Of a stretch of 64,000 nucleotides of DNA, positions 8,134 through 17,197 are shown in pieces. Source of the stretch: Mastigocoleus testarum BC008. GTDB taxonomy: Bacteria > Cyanobacteriota > Cyanobacteriia > Cyanobacteriales > Nostocaceae. The stretch spans positions 1 through 64,000 of the forward strand of contig NZ_LMTZ01000116.1 of NCBI RefSeq assembly GCF_001456025.1. The letters are read 5' to 3'. Each line of letters opens with the position of its first letter. Positions within the stretch are counted from its first letter, which is position 1. A program made the translations under genes and the position numbers. Below the pieces are notes generated by a model. It had not been told where the DNA came from. It did not search any database and saw only the letters and a program-made list of their open reading frames with translations.

Positions 8134-9885
8134 ATGCCTATAGAGACTATCTTCGGTAATCTCCAAGGTTTAAAGCCTAGCCAACTAAAACAACTCCGGC
8201 GGCTTTACCACCAGCGCATACCGGGCGATCGGATTACAACTCCAGAATTTGCCCAGCGACTGGCAGCAGTGAGTACAGAAATCAATAAACCAGTATGTGC
8301 CTATCTCAATCGTCGCGGACAAGTGATTCGGGTTGGGGTAGGCACACCGCGTCAGACCCAAATTCCACTAATGGAATTACCACGTTACGGCGCGGAACGA
8401 CTTAGTGGTATTCGTTGTATTGCTACCCAGTTGAAACCAGAAGCAAGCTCTGATGCTGCCTTAACATCAATGGCTTTACAACGTCTTGATGCTTTAGTAG
8501 TAATGAATGTTACAGCTTCTGGATTTAAAAAGCGAGGTGGTGCAGCTTCTGGTTATGTTAAGGAAGCTTACTTAGCACATCTCACACCCCAGGATTCTCG
8601 TATCTTAACAGCGACTCAAGGGGGTGGAAATATCAGCACCAGCGATTATTCTCCTCCAAGTTGGAGTATATCCCCACCTATGAGCTTGGATATGCTCGGC
8701 AAACAAGACTTCATGGACTTGGTAGAAGGTCTAGAAGAAGAGTTTCGCCGAGAATATACAGCCCTAGATGTGGACTCTGACCATGAGCGAGTCCTGATTG
8801 TTGGTATCATGACAGGCGATCTGTCATCTCAAGAATTCCAAGATACTCTAGCAGAAATTGCCCGATTAGTCGATACTGCTGGTGGTGATGTTGTGCAAAT
8901 GTTACAACAAAAGCGAAATCGCGTTCATCCCCAAACCGTTGTTGGTGAGGGTAAAGTACAAGAAATTGCCTTAGCTGCCCAAACATTAGGGGCTAATTTG
9001 GTAGTTTTTGATCGCGATCTTTCACCAGCACAAGTCCGTAATTTAGAAGCTCAAATTGGTGTTCGGGTTGTCGACCGCACCGAAGTAATTTTAGATATTT
9101 TTGCCCAACGGGCTCAGTCTGGTGCTGGTAAATTACAGGTAGAACTAGCACAGTTGGAATATATGCTTCCCAGGCTGACAGGTAGGGGTCAAGCAATGTC
9201 TCGGCTTGGGGGTGGTATCGGAACCAGAGGTCCTGGTGAAACTAAATTAGAAACAGAACGACGTGCCATCCAACGACGCATTACCCGACTGCAAAAAGAA
9301 GTTAATCAATTGCAGGCGCACCGGGAACGCTTACGTCAACGACGACAAAACCAAGGTGTTCCCACTGTGTCAATAGTCGGTTATACCAATGCCGGTAAAT
9401 CTACTTTACTTAATGCCCTAACCAATGCTGAAGTTTATACTGCGGATCAGCTATTTGCGACCTTAGACCCGACTACACGTCGCTTAACTGTTCCCCATGC
9501 AGTAAGTGGAGACCGGCAAGAAATTCTGCTGACAGATACGGTAGGGTTTATCCACGAATTACCAGCATCATTGGTGGATGCTTTTCGTGCCACATTGGAA
9601 GAAGTTACTGAAGCTGACGCTTTAGTACACTTAGTAGATTTGTCCCATGCGGCTTGGTTAAATCAAGTTCGTTCGGTAAGAGAAATTCTCAAACAAATGC
9701 CGGTTACTCCCGGACCTGCAATTGTTGTATTTAACAAAATTGACCAAGCTAACAGCGAAACGTTAGCCCTTGCAAGAGAAGAGTTCCCTATGGCAGTGTT
9801 TATTTCAGCAGATAAGCGTTTGGGCTTAGAAAATCTACGCCAGCGTCTTGGTCAGTTGATTAACTACGCTGTTTCTTCTCAGTAA
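8134..9885 (+). CDS. hflX: Ribosome-associated GTPase HflX
   Basis: HflX binds the 50S subunit and splits or rescues stalled ribosomes under stress. At 583 residues the protein is longer than E. coli HflX (about 426) because of an N-terminal extension of roughly 190 residues (from MPIETIFGNLQGLKPSQLKQ). The HflX domain follows, with VGEGKVQEI and RGPGETKLETERR (the helical linker hallmark). G motifs: G1 GYTNAGKST (416-424), G3 DTVGF, G4 NKID. A similar extension occurs in cyanobacterial HflX proteins I recall, so I keep the ATG at 8134. The leader has an unusual G7 run. It is monocistronic. Confidence 0.95.
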   Translation: MPIETIFGNLQGLKPSQLKQLRRLYHQRIPGDRITTPEFAQRLAAVSTEINKPVCAYLNRRGQVIRVGVGTPRQTQIPLMELPRYGAERLSGIRCIATQLKPEASSDAALTSMALQRLDALVVMNVTASGFKKRGGAASGYVKEAYLAHLTPQDSRILTATQGGGNISTSDYSPPSWSISPPMSLDMLGKQDFMDLVEGLEEEFRREYTALDVDSDHERVLIVGIMTGDLSSQEFQDTLAEIARLVDTAGGDVVQMLQQKRNRVHPQTVVGEGKVQEIALAAQTLGANLVVFDRDLSPAQVRNLEAQIGVRVVDRTEVILDIFAQRAQSGAGKLQVELAQLEYMLPRLTGRGQAMSRLGGGIGTRGPGETKLETERRAIQRRITRLQKEVNQLQAHRERLRQRRQNQGVPTVSIVGYTNAGKSTLLNALTNAEVYTADQLFATLDPTTRRLTVPHAVSGDRQEILLTDTVGFIHELPASLVDAFRATLEEVTEADALVHLVDLSHAAWLNQVRSVREILKQMPVTPGPAIVVFNKIDQANSETLALAREEFPMAVFISADKRLGLENLRQRLGQLINYAVSSQ

Positions 9886-9904
9886 TCTCAAAACCCTCAT
9901 AAGC

Positions 9905-10001
9905 CGGACTTGCGCAAATTAACATAAGGTCGAGATTTAAAGACTACAGATTTCGATCTTGCAAAAATATCCTTTGCATAAGGAATCCTTGCGTGAGTCC
10001 G
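9905..10001. mobile_element. MITE-like element with 13-bp imperfect terminal inverted repeats
   Basis: The ends are CGGACTTGCGCAA (9905-9917) and the complement of CGGACTCACGCAA (9989-10001), matching at 11 of 13 positions. The interior of about 70 bases has no coding capacity. A related terminus, GGACTTACGCA, recurs at 40818 and 60747 in this window. I infer a non-autonomous miniature element; no target-site duplication was established. Confidence 0.5.
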
Positions 10002-10053
10002 ATTTAAAACTAAAAACAGTAAGTCTTATTTGTACAAATTTTTATCTGCTCTG

Positions 10054-10125
10054 TGGAGACGCAATTTTAGCTATTATTTTTCTTAGCATTTACTGCATTT
10101 CAGAAAATAATATGTTGCGTCTCCA
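10054..10125. repeat. Perfect 11-bp inverted repeat (72-bp palindromic element)
   Basis: TGGAGACGCAA (10054-10064) is perfectly complementary to TTGCGTCTCCA (10115-10125), with a 50-base AT-rich interior. It could be a hairpin, a miniature repeat, or part of the hflX 3' end. There is no U-run after the second arm, so a simple terminator is unlikely. Confidence 0.6.
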
Positions 10126-10296
10126 TTAATATATAAAAAATTTAATATATAAAAAATTTGCAGTTATTATGCTTTGAATAGACATAACAATTAGCGCGTA
10201 CCGCCTGAAGCTGTAGTAATAACACGCTCTTTGCCTAGTGGAGAAATTAAGGCATAATTATTAAAATTAAGAATTATGAACTAAATAGAGGACATA

Positions 10297-10557
10297 ATGA
10301 GTGCAAAAGTAGAAATTTACACTTGGAGTACTTGTCCATTTTGTATTCGTGCTAAAAATCTCTTAAAAAAGAAAGGGATTGATTACATCGAATATTGTAT
10401 TGATGGTGATGAAATTGCTCGGGACAAGATGATAACTAGAGCAAATGGACGGAGTTCTTTACCACAAATATTTATTGATGAGGTTCACGTTGGCGGATGT
10501 GATGATATCTATGGATTGGAATCTCAAGGAAAATTAGATCCATTACTGGCATCTTAA
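10297..10557 (+). CDS. grxC: Glutaredoxin 3 (GrxC)
   Basis: 86-residue dithiol glutaredoxin that uses glutathione to reduce protein disulfides and glutathione mixed disulfides in the cytosol. The active site is CPFC at residues 13-16 (WSTCPFC). The cis-proline segment is SSLPQIFID and the glutathione-binding GGCDDIYGL motif follows; the length is full. A good Shine-Dalgarno (agaggac) lies before the ATG. gshB, which makes its cofactor, follows 137 bases downstream on the same strand, so they may be co-transcribed. Confidence 0.96.
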   Translation: MSAKVEIYTWSTCPFCIRAKNLLKKKGIDYIEYCIDGDEIARDKMITRANGRSSLPQIFIDEVHVGGCDDIYGLESQGKLDPLLAS

Positions 10558-10694
10558 AACAGCTTAACGGTTAACATTTCGGCGTTAACTGTTAACCGTT
10601 ACAGTTGATAATTTAAATTAGATAGTTCAAATAATTTGGACAATTCCAATATTTAGACAGTTCAAAGAAACTCCCGGCAATTGAGGTTCCAAGC

Positions 10695-11666
10695 GTGAAA
10701 CTTGCTTTTATTATCGATCCCATCAGTCAACTCGATCCATGTCATGATACCAGCGTTGCTTTAATGGAAGCAGCACACATCCTCGGACATGAGATCTGGG
10801 TAACTCAAGCTAATCAACTCAGCGTAATAAATAGTAAAGCTTGGGCAGTTTTAGAGCAAGTTGAACTTAAACCTATAAAATTATTAGATGGAAAGTATGT
10901 GGCGGAAAATCCTTGGTATATATCGAGAGAGCCTCAGCTTATTCCTTTAGAAAACATGGATGCTGTCTTTATGCGGACAGATCCACCAGTTGATGCGACT
11001 TATCTTTATGCGACCTATACTTTGGACTATATCGATCCACGCAAAACATTAGTCGTTAATAGTCCAAATGGAATCAGAGCAGCAAATGAAAAAATGTATG
11101 CTCTCCAATTTACACAAGCAATTCCAGAAACTATTGTTACTGCTGATAAAGAAATAATTCGCCAGTTTGTTGAAACTAAAGGAGCAGCAATTCTTAAACC
11201 TCTAGGAAATAAAGCTGGGGAAGGTATTTTATTTTTGCAAGCAGGCGATCGCAATTTTAATTCCATTATCGAACTCAGTACTTCCCAAGGGAAAGTACCG
11301 GTAATGGTACAGGTCTATCTATCCGAAGCAAAGGATGGAGATAAACGAATAATATTACTTGACGGTGAGCCAATTGGAGCCCTTAATCGCTTGAGTGGGC
11401 CAGGAGAATTTCGTAATAATATGTCAACGGGCGGTAGTGTTGCTGCAATTGAAATTACTCCCAGAGAACAAGAAATTTGCCATCAACTAGCAGATACTTT
11501 ACGTCGTGATGGTTTAATTTTTGTTGGTATTGATGTCATCGGAGGCTATTTGACTGAAGTTAATGTTACTAGCCCGACAGGTATTCGTGAAATTGACAGA
11601 TTAAATAATATCAGTCTTGGCAAACAGGTAATTCAATGGGTTGAGCAAAGAGCAGAGCAAAATTGA
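10695..11666 (+). CDS. gshB: Glutathione synthetase
   Basis: GshB is an ATP-grasp enzyme that joins gamma-glutamylcysteine and glycine to make glutathione. The 323-residue sequence has the N-terminal MKLAFIIDPISQLDPCHDTS, the conserved FMRTDPPVD, SPNGIRAANEK, the ATP-grasp stretch ILKPLGNKAGEGI, RIILLDGEPIGALNR and the C-terminal GIDVIGGYLTEVNVTSPTGI. The start is a GTG at 10695, and residue 1 fits the family start. Its neighbour grxC is functionally linked. It is convergent with ftsZ about 600 bases away. Confidence 0.97.
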   Translation: MKLAFIIDPISQLDPCHDTSVALMEAAHILGHEIWVTQANQLSVINSKAWAVLEQVELKPIKLLDGKYVAENPWYISREPQLIPLENMDAVFMRTDPPVDATYLYATYTLDYIDPRKTLVVNSPNGIRAANEKMYALQFTQAIPETIVTADKEIIRQFVETKGAAILKPLGNKAGEGILFLQAGDRNFNSIIELSTSQGKVPVMVQVYLSEAKDGDKRIILLDGEPIGALNRLSGPGEFRNNMSTGGSVAAIEITPREQEICHQLADTLRRDGLIFVGIDVIGGYLTEVNVTSPTGIREIDRLNNISLGKQVIQWVEQRAEQN

Positions 11667-12282
11667 ATGTTGAAGACTTTTTTACTTTTTTAGGTCACAA
11701 TCTGAATTAAATCTCTGCTAAAAAGCACTCAAGCCCTAACTAACGCTAAACAGTGTAAATATATTTTGTAACAAGCATTTTGTAATAAATATTTTGTAAT
11801 AAATACTTTGTAATAAATACATTTTTACAAACCAATGCGGGTTTCGACCAGAAGCAGGCTGAGCTGCTGGTCGATTGGATAGTGCATATCGAGTAAACAT
11901 GTGAACGCTCGCCTTCAGAGCATAGCAGTTCAAATTCGACAAGTATTTACTTTATTTATAAGGAGAAGTGATAAATGCTAACTTTGCAGCAAGTATTAGA
12001 ACTTAACAAAAATTCACACTCCTAGCTGATGTCAGACACATTCAGGATTCATTCTGAGGTGGCTGACCCCCAACCAAATAAATTGGATTTGTAGGTAGCA
12101 TGGAATAATGCAAGCCATGCAAGATAATTTGTTTTTAAACCTCCCAATAATTTGAGCAACATATAAGTTTTTTCTACAGACTATCTGAGTACGTTCTGGC
12201 AGATCTCCAGCAATCGTAAACAGTCAACCACAAATCTTAAATTCTCTTATAGTTAGTCATATCGAAAACCTACAATCGTAAT
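11667..12282. other. Spacer between convergent gshB and ftsZ
   Basis: Holds the 14-bp tandem array at 11764-11819. It also has a 16-codon frame (11975-12025) with a very good Shine-Dalgarno (aaggagaag) reading MLTLQQVLELNKNSHS, which looks like the stump of a lost gene. Nothing else was supported. Confidence 0.5.
11764..11819. repeat. Four 14-bp tandem repeats
   Basis: Units at 11764, 11778, 11792 and 11806; consensus TTTTGTAATAAATA. Two copies are identical and two differ at one to three positions. The period (2 x 7) fits the heptamer-type short tandem repeats of heterocystous cyanobacteria. Confidence 0.85.
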
Positions 12283-13563
12283 TTAATTGCGTGGGCTTCT
12301 GCGTCGCAAAAAGTCAGGAATATCAAGTACAGATTTTTCTTTGGGCTCCGGAGTTGGATTTGGAGAATTCAACGGTTGAGTAGAAGGTGACTGCCGCTTT
12401 TGTGGCTGTGGAGCCATACGTACATTTGTAACGTTTTGCGGTTGCTGTGGAGGTAGATCTCCTGTGAAGCCAGTTGCGATAACCGTAATTCTCACTTCTC
12501 CTTGGAGGCGATCGTCAATCACAGCACCAAAAATAATATTGGCATTAGGATCGACCACTTCATAAATAGCTTCTGCTGCTGCATTCACTTCATGTAAGGT
12601 GAGGTCGCTACCACCAGTAATATTTAATACAACACCCCTCGCACCTTCAATGGAAGACTCGAGTAATGGTGAAGAAATTGCTGCGATCGCAGCTTCTCTG
12701 GAGCGAGACTTACCAGAACCAATGCCAATTCCCATCAATGCAGAACCAGCATCTGCCATAACAGCCCGCACATCAGCAAAGTCAACATTAACTAAACCAG
12801 GGATGGTAATGATGTCGGATATCCCCTGAACACCTTGACGCAATACATCATCTGCATAACGAAAAGCTTCTTGCATGGAAGTTTGCTCGGGGATGACTTC
12901 CAGCAGTTTGTTATTGGGAATAATAATTAAGGTATCTACCCTACTTTTTAAACCTTCAATACCTTGTTCTGCTTGAGTACTGCGACGACGTCCTTCAAAT
13001 ATAAATGGACGCGTTACCACCCCAACAGTCAAAGCACCCATTTCTTTTGCAACTTCAGCTACTATCGGAGCAGCCCCAGTACCGGTACCACCTCCCATAC
13101 CAGCAGTGATAAATACTAAGTCAGCACCTTCTAAAGCTGTAGCAATTTCATCCCGAGACTCTTCTGCGGCTTTTTGACCAATTGCAGGATTTCCACCAGC
13201 CCCCAAACCTCGGGTGAGCTTTTGCCCAATTTGTAATCGGCTCGGAGCTGATGCCATAGTTAAAGCTTGCGCATCAGTATTAATCGTCCAAAATTCAACC
13301 CCACTCACATCAGAGGCAATCATGCGATTAACAGCATTTCCGCCGCCACCACCGACACCAATTACCTTGATGTTAGCAACGCGACCCGGCACAATATCGC
13401 CAATCCGATTGTCCTCAAGAGGGGTTTTGCTATCGTTATTTTGTCCAAAAGTTAATCCGGAGTGACTAAAAGGATTAGTAGAGTTAACCGCTAAGGATAA
13501 CTCTGGCTGTCCCGGAGATTGAGAGTTTCTGTAGGTAAGCCCTTGGTTGTTATCAAGTGTCAT
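12283..13563 (-). CDS. ftsZ: Cell division protein FtsZ
   Basis: Tubulin-like GTPase that forms the division ring. The ATG at 13563 (MTLDNNQGL) is preferred over the TTG five codons upstream; this gives about 426 residues. There is an N-terminal extension of about 55 residues typical of cyanobacterial FtsZ before DIVPGRVANIKVIGVGGGGG. The tubulin signature GGGTGTGAAP is present, as are NVDFADV and the T7-loop region. A proline-rich linker ends in the conserved C-terminal peptide LDIPDFLRRR, which binds membrane tethers such as SepF and ZipN. ftsQ lies upstream on the same strand, but 1.4 kb away. Confidence 0.98.
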   Translation of the reverse strand: MTLDNNQGLTYRNSQSPGQPELSLAVNSTNPFSHSGLTFGQNNDSKTPLEDNRIGDIVPGRVANIKVIGVGGGGGNAVNRMIASDVSGVEFWTINTDAQALTMASAPSRLQIGQKLTRGLGAGGNPAIGQKAAEESRDEIATALEGADLVFITAGMGGGTGTGAAPIVAEVAKEMGALTVGVVTRPFIFEGRRRSTQAEQGIEGLKSRVDTLIIIPNNKLLEVIPEQTSMQEAFRYADDVLRQGVQGISDIITIPGLVNVDFADVRAVMADAGSALMGIGIGSGKSRSREAAIAAISSPLLESSIEGARGVVLNITGGSDLTLHEVNAAAEAIYEVVDPNANIIFGAVIDDRLQGEVRITVIATGFTGDLPPQQPQNVTNVRMAPQPQKRQSPSTQPLNSPNPTPEPKEKSVLDIPDFLRRRSPRN

Positions 13564-14964
13564 CAGATTTGTGTGCAAGTAGATAAACGACTTTTAAGGT
13601 GCTTTTCACCCGCATAGTCAACTATAGTTTGACGCGGTCAAGATATAATGTCCTGGTTTTTCTCTTGTTCTTTTCTCTTCCAACCCTAACAGGATTTGAG
13701 AAGTGAAACCTTGTCGTGGTTTTAAGCCACTACGATACGCGATTGGTTCTTGAAGCACCACATCAAAAACAACTGCATCGCCAATTCTAGAGAAGTATAC
13801 CTATAATTACCGATAATTGAAATGTATAACTTAACTCTCAACTTGTTTACCTTTTCTTTCTTTCGCTTAGTCGGTGACATGTATTTTTTGTTTCTCCGTT
13901 GGCTGGTACAAAGTACTATTTTTCATCCCAAAAGTCATTATTTTTATAAGTATATGTGGTGAGTGTTCTTTTTTATCTCAATATAAATACCTTTTTAGCT
14001 CGAGTATAAATTGCCATCACTTGGAAAAATACTACTACAACATCAATTATCTTTTACCTCCTTTTTAGTTAATTTATACAGTATATAGTCTTATAAAATA
14101 CATGCATTACTTGCGTATATGTTTGTAACAGCAAAAATGTCGGCCAATTCAGATTAATTCTAAAGAAACTACAATACTGCTATTATCTGTTTTTATGATT
14201 TGATTTGCGGAATTTGACATTTGGGGTAACTGCAATTTAAAACACGTTTATTTGTTTTCGATTAAATGTGATTTTAAGCTAAGATATTTGCTCATTTGCT
14301 TTTTAGGTGATTTGAAGACTTTCACACTAATGAAAGTTTTGTAGTAGCCATTTCTCTGGTTGGGTTATTTTCAGTGAAATCATCAGAGCGTGACATTATA
14401 ACCTACCTGTGGGCTGATTAATTGTATTTTCTACATGTTATAAAGATAAACTCAATCTAAAGATAAAATCATAATAGAAGTTTGTCTGTAATGAATATTA
14501 GTCAACAATATAAATCATCCCTTATTGTAGTTAGCTAAACTCTTCTTTAAATTCATCTGTTGACGAACATAGATGATGTTTGTGCAAGAACTAACCATTG
14601 ATAGCAAAACATGCTTCTATGGGTTAGTGCAATACCTTAAAATCAGCGTAAGCTGCATTCAAAACATATAAGATTTACAGCTTAGATTACATCATTAAAT
14701 TGTCTAACATCTAGCACGCAATATATAAATGTCAAGTTCGCAACTAAGTAACAACTAAAAATAATTGTATTTGCAGAAAGTATCCTTGAGGGTAAATGGT
14801 GCTATCTTGACGATGGTTTAAAACAGAATGATTTGTAAATTATCTGTGAAAAGTTGAAAATTTACACATCACAAATATATGTTGTAAGAGAAAATCTCTG
14901 AACCTATTCAAATTTTCAATTGAATAAATACATCTTATAGTTTTATTTTTGAAAGAATTTACAA
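13564..14964. other. Long non-coding spacer between ftsQ and ftsZ
   Basis: 1.4 kb upstream of ftsZ. Near 13713 the segment TCGTGGTTTTAAGCCACTACGA forms a short hairpin (about 200 bases upstream of the ftsZ start in the leader or promoter region). The remainder is AT-rich without a credible gene; a 64-codon frame at 13874-14068 has no recognisable features. Such length suggests several ftsZ promoters, but none was defined. Confidence 0.5.
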
Positions 14965-15780
14965 TTAATTTTTGCGCTTTTTATGATTCATCTGTACTAA
15001 GGGCTTTTTAGGGTTTCTGAGGTCGATGTAATTTATTTGATCGAGGTTTAGTTGTGTTTTAATTTGGCGCATTTGTGCCAGGGTTCTAATTTGTTCTGGC
15101 AAAATATCACTAGGAGAGCCTAATAAAACCTTTCCTAATTCTGTATTCAAAACTAGGTTTGCAGGATTTTGAAATTCGATAGCTGTAACTTTGATAGAAG
15201 TCTGATGTAAAGTCTCATAAAGCAAAATCCACGAGGAACGATATTTTTCGCTATAGCCTACGACTGAGAGACTAGGTAAGCCAAAATCGGGGTTCAATGA
15301 TGTACTTTTCCCCACCGGTATCCAATTTCCATTTGCATCAATCAGCCCAGAAATTGATTCTTTATCTCCTGAAGATAAGGATTTTTTTGCGATTGCAACA
15401 GGTACTCTTTCTTTTATTTGAACTACTATTCCTGGTGGAAATAAACGACGACTTACCACTGCTCGTGCAATCCCTGGTTGTTTGGTTAAGGATTTACTAA
15501 TCTTTGAAGGTTGAATGCGCCATAAAGACTGGGGATAAGATAGTGTCATCGCAGAATGAATAACTTTCTCATCTAAAAGCCGGTTACCAGAAACAACTAT
15601 TTGCTTTGGAGCTTTTAATACCCAAATAGGCTGAAAAACTACCCATATCAAGCCTGCAGTCATGCTACTTACAGCAAAAGTTTGCCATATTGTTTGCACA
15701 ATTTTTACTTGTTTCTGACGGCGTAATTTATTACGGCGCTTTTGGAGGTCGCGATGGGAGACTGATGCGATTTGTGTCAT
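14965..15780 (-). CDS. ftsQ: Cell division protein FtsQ (POTRA domain)
   Basis: A 271-residue bitopic membrane protein of the divisome. It has a basic cytoplasmic N-terminus (RRNKLRRQKQVK), one transmembrane helix (about residues 35-55: FAVSSMTAGLIWVVFQPIW), then the POTRA domain beginning IVVSGNRLLDEKVI, and the FtsQ beta domain with RLFPPGIVVQIKERVPVA. A Shine-Dalgarno (aaagggg) precedes the ATG. In many cyanobacteria murC and murB precede ftsQ; here none is seen upstream. Confidence 0.9.
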   Translation of the reverse strand: MTQIASVSHRDLQKRRNKLRRQKQVKIVQTIWQTFAVSSMTAGLIWVVFQPIWVLKAPKQIVVSGNRLLDEKVIHSAMTLSYPQSLWRIQPSKISKSLTKQPGIARAVVSRRLFPPGIVVQIKERVPVAIAKKSLSSGDKESISGLIDANGNWIPVGKSTSLNPDFGLPSLSVVGYSEKYRSSWILLYETLHQTSIKVTAIEFQNPANLVLNTELGKVLLGSPSDILPEQIRTLAQMRQIKTQLNLDQINYIDLRNPKKPLVQMNHKKRKN

Positions 15781-17197
15781 TCAAACCCCTTTCTATTTGC
15801 AGTCAAATTAATCTTTAATCGCACTTGAATTATCTAAAAATTAAATTTGATACTTCGATGCTAATTCAAATTTCTAGCCGGAATTATTGTTCAATTCAGC
15901 AATAACCTAAAGCGATCGCGATAAGATTACCGCACTGATATAAAGATTTCCTTAATTCTTTGACTTCAAAATGCAATTAAATATAACTCCTTATAAGGAG
16001 AATGATGATTTTTGTCTGTCTGAAAGACTACAAAGGTAGTTATTGCTATTTAAATCTTTTAATATCTCTTCTTTTTGCTATTCGAGAGACTTTTTACAGG
16101 GAACTTGCTTGACTATGGAGGTGATTCTTAATAAGTAAATTGGATATTATTGTATCAATATTTAGTCTTCAAGGAAAGAAAGATTCGAATTAAATTTGTT
16201 GTCGGTTCCATCATTCATAAATTGATTTTTCTACTGAACTCTTTACACACAAAGCCTCCTAAAAATTTCTGTCCAACAAAAATTATATGAGATGTCAACC
16301 AAAAATCGTAGTTTAGAGAACTTATATAAAGTTAAATTTTGCACATCTCAAGTAATTTCCCATCAAGTTTAATGATTTTCAAATCTGTGGGTTACAAAAG
16401 TTTGATTACCGGGAAACAGATATGCCTAAATCATTAGAATGATGTTGGATAGCTATTATGTTGTGCTCATTTTGGTGTATCCCATCTCAATTATGCAAAG
16501 AAAATTTCTCTTCTGAAGTTCAATACTCCCAATTGTGCATCCCTGAAATAATTTATTTGTACTATAAAATTTATTTGTACTATAAAGCAGTTGGAGTAAA
16601 GCTTGAGTAATATTTAGTTTGCTAGGTTTGATGTGAAAATTATAAATACTCTACCGCATATAATGCCAAAACTTACGCGTAAATAATTTTTGTTTCGCAC
16701 GCATCAAAGCACAAAGTTATTTAAGATACTTTTAATAGCTCGACAGTAATAGTATCAACATCAATTAGACTTATTTAAGACTGAGACTAAATTTACACAA
16801 TTAGCTTACCAAATTAGCGCTTAGCGACAGCATCGCGTATGTGCAAAGTTTCTATCATGAATATATCCTGATATGAGCCTATAGCTAAGGCTAACGATAA
16901 AAAAAATGGGATTCGATCTATATTTATTTTCTCTCCAGTAAATATTTAAATTCAGTAATTTAACTGATGTTGACTCACGACTTGTATTTGTTAAAAACTC
17001 CTTAGGTGTTGGCAAAACAATAAATGCAGGTGTAAAAAGGACAAATGACTCAGTATATTCAGGGTTATATTAATCCTTTTTGTCTTAACTAAAATCGCTT
17101 TGGCACAGGGTTGAAGCTGTTAGGGGGTCGAACGCTCATAGTCGAACGCTTATAGTCGAACACTTATAAATTAGTTACAAGTGATGATTGCATCTAC
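15781..17197. other. Long non-coding spacer between ftsQ and module 2
   Basis: 1.4 kb, AT-rich, with a HIP1-like gcgatcgcg near 15913. The motif gtcgaacgct/gtcgaacact is repeated three times at 17126-17164, just upstream of the module 2 ATPase. A 64-codon minus-strand frame (16821-17015) has no recognisable content. No gene supported. Confidence 0.5.

Larger units (their letters stand above)
9886..10296. other. Spacer with two inverted-repeat elements and a short direct repeat
   Basis: This spacer between hflX and grxC holds the MITE-like element at 9905-10001, the 11-bp inverted repeat at 10054-10125, and a duplicated atatataaaaaattt at about 10130-10160. No gene was seen. Confidence 0.6.

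Noticed and set aside
13874..14068. 64-codon frame between ftsQ and ftsZ
   Set aside because: Aromatic-rich, no Shine-Dalgarno, no conserved segment; typical of AT-rich non-coding DNA.
16821..17015. 64-codon minus-strand frame upstream of module 2
   Set aside because: No motif or ribosome-binding site, atypical residue use; treated as chance.
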